5,376 bases of DNA, taken from Methanospirillum hungatei (GTDB taxonomy: Archaea > Halobacteriota > Methanomicrobia > Methanomicrobiales > Methanospirillaceae). Of this stretch, positions 1-5,376 are shown piece by piece; positions within the stretch are counted from its first letter, which is position 1; each line of letters opens with the position of its first letter. Below the pieces are notes generated by a model. It was not told where the DNA came from. It saw nothing but the letters and a program-made list of their open reading frames with translations, and did no database searches. The stretch is from assembly GCA_003251955.1 (NCBI GenBank), contig QKDV01000208.1:1-5376 (forward strand), given 5' to 3'. A program made the position numbers and the translations under genes.

Positions 1-1
1 T

Positions 2-2455
2 GATTATGATATAAATGCTACAGCAATCAATACAACATCTAGTACTCTATTTTCCGACAATTATACTACTTATACACTAACGATGTATCCCCCACCGGTA
101 TCAATGTTCAATATTACTGATAATTATACTGGTAATTTAATTACAAAGGGTCCTGCTCCTGTAAAAGCTGATTTGAATTATCTATCACGAACATTCAGTG
201 ATTCTGTAACAATGTTTCCTGAGTGGAATCTGTCTGATGGTAGTGACTTAAATACATCTGAAAACTTCACTCATATCTTCGAAAATCCAGGAATCTACAA
301 CGTTACTCTAAAAACCAGTACAATGTACGGGTGGAATCTGACAAATAATACTTTAATGGTATATGATAATATCACTTCAAATTTTACCCCCATTCAGTAT
401 CCCTGTGCTGCATTTCCAGTTAATGTAACTTTCAGAGATAATTCATCAGGGAGTGTACGTGACCTCTTAACCTGGGATTATGGCGATGGTAGTAGTGATA
501 TCAACCTTTCAAGTAATTGGACAAATCACACCTATTTCACTCCTGGGTTGTATAATGTTACATCTATCGGAATCAATACGACATTCGGTATTTCGAATCA
601 GTCGAGTCAATGGGTGAATGTTCAGGGTCTTTATGCGAACTTTACCTCGAGTCCATGGAGCCAGACTATTGACCGAGGATCAAATGCTGTATTTGTGTTC
701 AATGATACATCATCTGGAACAGATGCTAATACAAGAAATGTCTGGGAATTTGAATCTGGCATATATTCATTTAATAAAAATGATTCATACAGTTTCACCC
801 GAAATGGGACTTATAACATAAGCCTTACTGTCTATAATCCTCTGTGTGGTGATATGACCAAAGGGAACAAGACAACAAAGCAGGTAACTGTATACGAAAA
901 TCTGTATGCAAATATTTCTTACTCACCGAAATGTGGTACATTCCCGTTAACTGTTCAGTTTAGTGATAACTCAACAGATACACCTGATACCTGGCTCTGG
1001 AAGTTCTACGATATTAATCAAAATCTGATTACCACGATTATTGATAACAGAACTCCTTCATTTGAGTATCCAGCTGCAGGAACGTACAAAGTCGAATTAG
1101 CTGCAGGAAATCTCCAGAATGCCTGGTCTAATACCACTACCTGGGTTACGGTAACAGACTGTCTACAGGCTGACTTTACCGCAAATCAGACTCGTGGATA
1201 CTATCCCTTCACAGTGAACTTCACCGATACCTCTACTCCACAGTCTTCAGTAAGTACTCGTGTATGGAATTTTGATGACCAGACTACTGGGTCTGGAGCT
1301 ACTGAGATCCACACCTTCAACCAGAAAGGCAATTATAATGTCTCTCTTTTGGTCACTAATGCCTCAACTGGAATGACAAGGATTGCCAATAAAACCATCG
1401 AAGTTGGCAGTCCGGTGTTTGCAAACTTTACACCAAATGGCACTACAGTGGTCCCGGTTAACTCATCAATGATTGTGAAGTTTACCGATCTTTCGGCACC
1501 ACAGGCTGATATCACCAACTGGGAATGGAATTTTGATGATACTCAGCCCAATGACACAAACCAGAGTCCATATCATCAGTTTACTTCAGAAGGCTGGCAT
1601 AATGTCACCCTGAATGTGAGCAACCCGTATTATGGAGCCTGGAATGTTTCAAGAGCGATGATCAACATCAGTGTTCAGAAAGCTCCTGAAGCAAGTTTCA
1701 TTATAACTCCGGAAATCGCTGACCGTTTTGAGAAAGTGACCTTTGTGGATACATCCTCTGGTGAATCGATTAATGGCTGGTATTGGGAGTTTGGTGATGG
1801 AAATACCTCAACAGGGACACCTGTAGTGAATTATTACCAGAACGCTGGAACTTATGCAGTCAACCTTACTGTTACTAACCCGTATGGAAATGGGACTGCA
1901 TCAAATACAGTCAGGGTAAAAGGTCCTGTATATGCTGACTTTGTAACGGATCCATCTGGAGAGTGGGGAATCGTCAATCAGCCGATCACCTTTATTGATG
2001 CTTCTATAGGACAACCAATCCACTGGGTCTGGAACTTTGGTGACGGTACCTCTACAACAACTGATTCTTCGTCAATTGTCCATACATATACTTCAGAGGG
2101 ATTATACACGGTCAATATGACTGGGACAAACTGGGATGGTCAGTCAGGATCAGCAGTAAAAACGATTCAGATTGAAAACAAATCAAGACCAAAGGACGTG
2201 AACTTTGGGGCTGTAGGAAAGAATTATAGTGGAAATCATCCGTTTACTGTTCAATTTGAAGATTACACTCCGAACCAGTCAAATGTGACTGAATGGTACT
2301 GGGACTTTGGTGACCGGACCAACTCCTTCAATACAACTCCAGTTGCCCCCTCTCATACCTATAATGATCCTGGGGAGTACACGGTCACCCTTACTGTAAG
2401 AAATGAGATGGGAGTGAATGAGAAGACCCGTGTTGCATATGTAATTGTGGTATGA
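2..2455 (+). CDS. Multi-PKD-domain cell-surface protein, 5'-truncated (C-terminal 817 residues)
   Basis: The reading frame is open from the first complete codon at base 2 to the TGA at 2453-2455, so the true start lies upstream; the ATG at 83 is internal to the repeat array and not a start. The 817 visible residues form nine tandem PKD-type beta-sandwich domains of 81-96 residues, preceded by the tail of an earlier unit. Each unit runs from an xANFT/xADF-like first strand, through a Trp-aromatic turn such as WDYGDGSS (unit 2), WEFGDGNT (unit 7) or WNFGDGTS (unit 8), to a GxYNVTLxVxN strand. PKD domains are known from archaeal surface-layer and adhesion proteins, where they act as spacers or in protein and carbohydrate contacts. 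I count about 54 N-X-S/T sequons, consistent with an extracellular N-glycosylated protein. There is no C-terminal membrane helix, PGF-type sorting tail or enzyme domain; the chain ends VIVV directly after the last domain. Any signal peptide or anchor must lie upstream of the window. Molecular function is unknown. Confidence 0.93.
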   Translation, partial: DYDINATAINTTSSTLFSDNYTTYTLTMYPPPVSMFNITDNYTGNLITKGPAPVKADLNYLSRTFSDSVTMFPEWNLSDGSDLNTSENFTHIFENPGIYNVTLKTSTMYGWNLTNNTLMVYDNITSNFTPIQYPCAAFPVNVTFRDNSSGSVRDLLTWDYGDGSSDINLSSNWTNHTYFTPGLYNVTSIGINTTFGISNQSSQWVNVQGLYANFTSSPWSQTIDRGSNAVFVFNDTSSGTDANTRNVWEFESGIYSFNKNDSYSFTRNGTYNISLTVYNPLCGDMTKGNKTTKQVTVYENLYANISYSPKCGTFPLTVQFSDNSTDTPDTWLWKFYDINQNLITTIIDNRTPSFEYPAAGTYKVELAAGNLQNAWSNTTTWVTVTDCLQADFTANQTRGYYPFTVNFTDTSTPQSSVSTRVWNFDDQTTGSGATEIHTFNQKGNYNVSLLVTNASTGMTRIANKTIEVGSPVFANFTPNGTTVVPVNSSMIVKFTDLSAPQADITNWEWNFDDTQPNDTNQSPYHQFTSEGWHNVTLNVSNPYYGAWNVSRAMINISVQKAPEASFIITPEIADRFEKVTFVDTSSGESINGWYWEFGDGNTSTGTPVVNYYQNAGTYAVNLTVTNPYGNGTASNTVRVKGPVYADFVTDPSGEWGIVNQPITFIDASIGQPIHWVWNFGDGTSTTTDSSSIVHTYTSEGLYTVNMTGTNWDGQSGSAVKTIQIENKSRPKDVNFGAVGKNYSGNHPFTVQFEDYTPNQSNVTEWYWDFGDRTNSFNTTPVAPSHTYNDPGEYTVTLTVRNEMGVNEKTRVAYVIVV
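83..2452 (+). repeat. Array of nine tandem PKD-domain units (protein-level repeats)
   Basis: Unit boundaries read from recurring first-strand motifs are approximately 83-370, 371-628, 629-901, 902-1162, 1163-1411, 1412-1681, 1682-1924, 1925-2179 and 2180-2452. The Trp-turn motifs in order are WNLSDGSD, WDYGDGSS, WEFESG, WKFYDI, WNFDDQ, WNFDDT, WEFGDGNT, WNFGDGTS and WDFGDRTN. Units 2, 7 and 8 keep the classic FGDG/YGDG turn and unit 9 nearly does (FGDR); the rest are degenerate. The units share protein motifs but are clearly diverged in DNA, so this is an old array, not a recent expansion. Exact domain edges are uncertain by several residues. Confidence 0.85.
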
Positions 2456-2484
2456 GACTGATAAGGTCAATACTCAAAAATAAT

Positions 2485-2524
2485 TTAGTTTTTTATTAAT
2501 CACGTCATTTTTTATTATTTTTTT
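2485..2524 (+). terminator. Oligo-T cluster, probable archaeal terminator of the PKD gene
   Basis: Three T-tracts lie 34-69 bases past the TGA: T6 at 2489-2494, T6 at 2508-2513 and T7 at 2518-2524. No stable GC-rich hairpin precedes them. Archaeal RNA polymerase is known to terminate at short runs of T in the non-template strand without a hairpin, often at several closely spaced tracts, which fits this arrangement. A further T6 at 2597-2602 could act as a backup. Assignment rests on position and composition only. Confidence 0.6.
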
Positions 2525-2618
2525 CACGCGAGCCTGATTTGAGTGTCTGTTTTGCAGTCGGATACTCATACTCGTTTGATATCTCGAATCCCTTTGTTTT
2601 TTGGCATATTTCAACACC

Positions 2619-2627
2619 TATATATAT
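2619..2627 (+). promoter_or_regulatory. TATA box, probable promoter of the PEGA/InlB-repeat gene
   Basis: The sequence TATATATAT sits in the intergenic gap, about 110 bases before the ATG at 2738. Archaeal TATA boxes lie roughly 25 bases before the transcription start, so this one predicts a start near 2648-2655 and a leader of roughly 85-90 bases. The bases just upstream (CAACACC) are only a partial match to a purine-rich BRE. A weaker alternative, TTTATA at 2716-2721, is only about 19 bases from the ATG, too close for a normally spaced leaderless promoter. The call is by motif and position only. Confidence 0.5.
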
Positions 2628-2701
2628 GATGAGAAATATAACCCTGATTAACTCCTCTTGCGAGTTGCATCCTACAATGGTATGCGTCACGGGGATTTCT
2701 T

Positions 2702-2715
2702 TCATTCATGAATGA
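2702..2715. repeat. Perfect 14-bp palindrome in the leader, possible operator
   Basis: TCATTCATGAATGA reads the same on both strands, with no spacer and no mismatch. It lies between the predicted TATA box and the start codon of the downstream gene, ending 22 bases before the ATG. Archaeal regulators of the HTH dimer type commonly bind such dyads, and sites downstream of the TATA box usually repress by blocking the polymerase. A perfect 14-bp palindrome is expected by chance about once in 16 kb, so its position makes it suggestive but not decisive. Only one copy was seen. Confidence 0.35.
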
Positions 2716-2721
2716 TTTATA

Positions 2722-2733
2722 GGGGAAGTGTGA
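2722..2733 (+). promoter_or_regulatory. Ribosome binding site for the PEGA/InlB-repeat gene
   Basis: Ahead of the ATG at 2738 are GGGG (2722-2725) and GTGA (2730-2733). GTGA pairs with the conserved archaeal 16S rRNA 3' end (anti-SD core CACC/UCAC) and leaves four bases to the ATG; the G-run is nine or more bases further off. An in-frame TAG at 2720-2722 rules out any earlier start codon in this frame, so the ATG at 2738 is the first available start, and it is directly followed by a signal peptide. Confidence 0.55.
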
Positions 2734-2737
2734 AGTA

Positions 2738-2812
2738 ATGGCGTACAAAACTGCATATCCGGTCATCGCAGGACTGCTCTTATTAGCATTCCTGATAACC
2801 GGAAGTATGGCG
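2738..2812 (+). other. Sec signal peptide coding segment
   Basis: Residues 1-25 show a short basic N-region (MAYK), a hydrophobic core from about residue 8 to 21 (PVIAGLLLLAFLIT), and a small-residue GSMA before Glu26. This fits signal peptidase I cleavage after Ala25 (S-M-A | E-P). There is no lipobox Cys and no twin arginine, so Sec export with a free or otherwise anchored N-terminus is favoured. It supports the ATG at 2738 as the start. Confidence 0.88.
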
Positions 2813-5376
2813 GAGCCACAACAGAAAGGGGTAATCTTTGTCAACTCTGATCCTGCCGGAGCAGAGATTTATCTTACCAACCTTTCGGTAACGCCAGATA
2901 ATCTGACTGTATCGGATACGGAGGGTCTCACTCCACGGGAATTCTTTGTGGAGCCTGGAACATACCGTTTGTTCCTGAAAAAGTATGGATATATTACATG
3001 GTGGAATGAGTCTGTTACAGTTCTTCCTGGTGGAAATTATCCTTACATGGTGAACCTGACAAAAAATAATCCCGTGTATGGTGCTATCCACCTTGACACC
3101 AATCCGTCTGACTCAGATCTGACTCTTCATCGGGAGATACCTAATATCACAAGTCTGATTTACAGTAAGACTCCTGCATCAGTAGAGTCACTGCCTCCAG
3201 GAACCTATATCTATAATATCACTCGATCTGGATATTATCCAAAGAATGGGACTACCGAGGTTACAGCCGGAAATGTGACTGAACTTCGGATAAATCTCGA
3301 TCCAATTCCGGAGACTGCACCTGTTACCTTTAAGAGTGAACCGACTAGTTCTGATGTTTACATCTATCAGATCAGCAGGATGGATGCCGATCAACAGAGT
3401 GCATTAGTATCTAAGATGGATGCTGCTCTGAGTGACTTCAATGGAACTCACGAAGAAGTTGCAGCAAAAGTTCAGAGCGTAGTCTCTACTGAAGATATTA
3501 CTCCTGATTACCTGAAGTATACAGCCGGAATAATTGGCAACACAACAACAACCCAGCAACTCTACTCCGGGGAATACTTCTCAGTCTTCTTCAAGGACAG
3601 GTATCACTGGGGCTATAAATTCTTCAATGTGACAGCTAATGTTCCAAGTACGGTCGAGGTTGAACTGACACCATTTACAAACTATGTTCAGGTTTTCTTT
3701 GAGACCAGTGTCGATGATGATGATCATCCTGAACTGGGTATCCCCAAAGGAGCTATTGTCACATATGATGGTGAGCAGCAGGAGAACAGAACTCCGTGCT
3801 GGATTAGTCTGCCTGCCCAGAAGATCATAAACGTGACCTTTGATCGGATGCCTCTGAACCTGCCAAAGACGGTTACCGTTGACACTAGTCTGTTTGTTGG
3901 CCGGCCGTCAAAGTGGGGTCAGATTATCGATCTTGAACGTGCAACATACTTCATCCAGGCAGATAATGATGAACATTCAATAATTGATCCTAGTGGCCTT
4001 ATTCCTGTTATTGCTGGTGAAAGTATAGATTTTAACCTTAGTGGTGTACAGCCAGCCTATCTTGCCCACAACCTGACAATCGATAGAACAAATGAAGGAC
4101 AAGGGATCTCAACTCGCACATATGATGAGCCTTCAGTTGTCTATCAACATGAGTATACTCTTGGTAATGCTACCCTCTCCCTGGATTCCAAGATAAAACA
4201 GATAATTGTCAATGCAACTGCCGGGAAAGGTGGATCTGTAAATGATGCAGGTATAACTGTATATGATTATGGTACGCCAAGTAAGGCTTACAATTTTACA
4301 CCAGATACAGATTATCAGGTTAAACAGTTGTATCTTGATGGAAATCCGGTTCCCTATGCTCCATCATTTGGCATACCTGCCCAACAGATGACGTACAATC
4401 ACACATTATATTGTACGTTTAGTCCGACAAAGGTCTGGGTGACACCAAATGCATCGGTAGGGGGGACAATTGTGCCTTCTGAAATGTATTCTGTGAATTA
4501 TGGTTCAGATGTAGAATTATCAATGACCCCGGATACCGGATACTATCTCTCTAAAGTAGTGCCGGTGTTTGAGAGCAATGATCCATATATGGCTTCTGAG
4601 TCAACCAGTACCAACTTTAGTTACCAGAATCTTCAGACAAATCTCACTCTGAATGCATACTTTGACACAGCCTCATACGAAATAACGGCTGCAGCTGATC
4701 CATCGACTGCCGGAATAATCAGTCCATCCGGAGTTATCTCAGCAAATTATGGGGAGATCTTAAGTTTTAATTCAACAGCGTTTGCAGGGTACAGACTTTC
4801 TGACGTCACAGATAATGGTGTCTCAAAAGGGGCTGTAACACCATACGTTATCAATGTAACCGATAATCACGAGATTATTGCACATTTTCAGCCTGACGTC
4901 CTGATCATCACGGCGGTTGCTGGCCAGGGCGGTATAATCGAGCCAAATGGATCTGTAAATGTTACCTATGGTGGTAACCAGTCCTTCAATATTACCGCAA
5001 ATACTAACTACTTTATCTCAAATGTTGAGGTGAATGGTACTTCTCTTGGTAACCAGACGAGTCCTTTCACTTATACATTTAATAATGTAATTTCCAATCA
5101 GTCAATCAACGCCAGTTTCAGCAAGTATGCCTACACGATTACACCTTCTGCAGGAGAAGGAGGAACAATCTCTCCTTCAACTCCTCAAGATGTAACCATC
5201 GGTGATTCGATCAATTTCACCATCACAGCAAATCCATGTTATACGATCGGTGATGTCATTGTTGATGGTGTAAGCAGCGGTTCGCAGGTCAGTCCATATG
5301 TCTATACATTCCCGAATGTGAATGCTGACCACACAATTCAGGCAGTTTTCCAGATTAATACTTACAACATTCTGGT
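2738..5376 (+). CDS. Secreted PEGA-domain and InlB-like repeat surface protein, 3'-truncated
   Basis: The frame is open from the ATG at 2738 to the window end, giving 879 complete codons and no stop. The start is fixed by an in-frame TAG at 2720, a nearby GTGA ribosome-binding sequence and an immediate signal peptide. Domain order: Sec signal peptide (residues 1-25); PEGA domain (about 31-110, VEPGTY at 71-76); second PEGA (about 115-188, LPPGTY at 152-157); divergent PEGA-like domain with an insert (about 196-313); another divergent beta domain (about 315-388) with an Asp run at 326-329; then InlB-like/Flg_new-type repeats from about 404 to the end, still repeating at the edge. PEGA domains are known as extracytoplasmic modules in S-layer-like and lipoprotein contexts; InlB-like repeats occur in adhesins of bacteria and many methanogens. 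The protein is rich in N-X-S/T sequons and has no visible catalytic motif. A role in the cell envelope, adhesion or matrix is inferred. It lies 282 bases after the PKD gene on the same strand and seems to have its own promoter. Confidence 0.93.
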   Translation, partial: MAYKTAYPVIAGLLLLAFLITGSMAEPQQKGVIFVNSDPAGAEIYLTNLSVTPDNLTVSDTEGLTPREFFVEPGTYRLFLKKYGYITWWNESVTVLPGGNYPYMVNLTKNNPVYGAIHLDTNPSDSDLTLHREIPNITSLIYSKTPASVESLPPGTYIYNITRSGYYPKNGTTEVTAGNVTELRINLDPIPETAPVTFKSEPTSSDVYIYQISRMDADQQSALVSKMDAALSDFNGTHEEVAAKVQSVVSTEDITPDYLKYTAGIIGNTTTTQQLYSGEYFSVFFKDRYHWGYKFFNVTANVPSTVEVELTPFTNYVQVFFETSVDDDDHPELGIPKGAIVTYDGEQQENRTPCWISLPAQKIINVTFDRMPLNLPKTVTVDTSLFVGRPSKWGQIIDLERATYFIQADNDEHSIIDPSGLIPVIAGESIDFNLSGVQPAYLAHNLTIDRTNEGQGISTRTYDEPSVVYQHEYTLGNATLSLDSKIKQIIVNATAGKGGSVNDAGITVYDYGTPSKAYNFTPDTDYQVKQLYLDGNPVPYAPSFGIPAQQMTYNHTLYCTFSPTKVWVTPNASVGGTIVPSEMYSVNYGSDVELSMTPDTGYYLSKVVPVFESNDPYMASESTSTNFSYQNLQTNLTLNAYFDTASYEITAAADPSTAGIISPSGVISANYGEILSFNSTAFAGYRLSDVTDNGVSKGAVTPYVINVTDNHEIIAHFQPDVLIITAVAGQGGIIEPNGSVNVTYGGNQSFNITANTNYFISNVEVNGTSLGNQTSPFTYTFNNVISNQSINASFSKYAYTITPSAGEGGTISPSTPQDVTIGDSINFTITANPCYTIGDVIVDGVSSGSQVSPYVYTFPNVNADHTIQAVFQINTYNIL
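2828..3676 (+). other. PEGA and PEGA-like domain block
   Basis: Three consecutive units open with a V/I-x-F/L-x-S/T-x-P strand: GVIFVNSDP (residue 31), GAIHLDTNP (115) and PVTFKSEP (195). The first two follow the usual PEGA plan, with a TP turn (TPRE, TPAS), a PGTY motif (71-76 and 152-157) and a closing strand ending in NLT or NLD. The third opens the same way and closes with YSGEYFSVFFKDRY (276 onwards) and VEVELTPF (306-313), but carries about 65 extra residues between these halves. PEGA assignment is firm for units 1 and 2 and probable for unit 3. Confidence 0.75.
3947..5376 (+). repeat. InlB-like / Flg_new-type beta repeats, six full copies plus start of a seventh
   Basis: Repeat starts fall near residues 404, 490, 566, 647, 721, 799 and 876 (bases 3947, 4205, 4433, 4676, 4898, 5132 and 5363), giving a period of 74-86 residues. 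The shared pattern is an opening strand (for example YTITPSAGEGGTISPS), a YG or IG turn, a FNITANxxY segment, a V-x-V-x-G turn, then YTFxNV and a closing x-A-x-F strand. The first copy (404-489) is the most degenerate, lacking the GxGG turn, and the fourth to sixth (721 onwards) are closest to one another. The array continues past the window edge, so total copy number is unknown. Confidence 0.82.

Noticed and set aside
83..85. ATG at 83 as the start of the PKD protein
   Set aside because: The same frame is open for 27 codons before it to the window edge, continuing the sequon-rich repeat pattern, and no signal peptide follows this ATG.
618..821. Second + strand frame inside the PKD gene
   Set aside because: It overlaps PKD unit 3 in another frame, has no recognisable motif and no independent ribosome-binding sequence.
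1333..1518. Minus-strand frame with a hydrophobic stretch inside the PKD gene
   Set aside because: It is antisense to PKD units 5 and 6; the hydrophobic look is the complement of Asn/Thr-rich codons. The similar frame at 2279-2470 is rejected for the same reason.
2540..2568. Weak inverted repeat, 8-bp stem with one G-U pair and a 13-base loop, after the T-tracts
   Set aside because: It lies downstream of the T-tracts, has a long loop and modest stability, and such stems are common by chance, so I do not call it a terminator hairpin or RNA gene.
2650..2666. Short inverted repeat AACTC/GAGTT near the predicted transcript start
   Set aside because: A 5-bp stem with a 7-base loop is expected by chance, and there is no conserved riboswitch-like sequence around it.
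2505..2705. Minus-strand 66-codon frame lying wholly in the intergenic gap, with a short hydrophobic stretch and a lysine-rich end
   Set aside because: No ribosome-binding sequence precedes its ATG, its Lys/Asn-rich end is just the complement of the T-tracts, and it would overlap the terminator and promoter of the + strand genes. A weak TATAAAT lies upstream on that strand but too close to the ATG.
2611..3394. Three minus-strand frames (2611-2844, 2783-3091, 3188-3394) opposite the start of the second gene
   Set aside because: They lie mostly antisense to a clear signal peptide and PEGA domains, have no recognisable domain, and their composition is that of a mirrored reading frame.

Overview
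The window holds two large, repetitive, secreted or cell-surface proteins encoded in tandem on the + strand, separated by a 282-base non-coding gap. Both genes are cut by the window edges: the first lacks its 5' end and the second lacks its 3' end. The content suggests a methanogenic archaeon of the Methanomicrobia, something like Methanospirillum or Methanoregula. The reasons are long PKD arrays, PEGA domains followed by InlB-like (Flg_new-type) beta repeats, very dense N-X-S/T sequons, oligo-T tracts after a stop codon, and a TATA box with no recognisable bacterial -35/-10 promoter. The genus is an inference; the archaeal assignment is more secure.

Region by region: bases 2-2455 encode the C-terminal 817 residues of a protein made of nine consecutive PKD-type beta-sandwich domains. 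It ends right after the last domain, with no visible anchor. Bases 2456-2737 are intergenic. They carry a cluster of T-tracts (probable archaeal terminator), a TATA-like element at 2619-2627, a perfect 14-bp palindrome at 2702-2715 and a short ribosome-binding sequence. Bases 2738-5376 encode a second protein with a clear N-terminal signal peptide, two PEGA domains, two divergent PEGA-like domains (one carrying a probable helical insert), and at least six InlB-like repeats of 74-86 residues. A seventh repeat is starting when the window ends. This second gene is the largest coding region here; it has no stop codon inside the window.

The two proteins are probably partners or parallel components of the cell envelope or extracellular matrix (adhesion, sheath or cell-cell contact). 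No enzyme domain is visible in either. Separate termination and promoter signals suggest two transcription units rather than one operon. I found no RNA gene, mobile element, CRISPR array or defence system. The novel aspects are architectural: the domain mix, the PEGA insertion, the sequon load and the palindrome in the leader.
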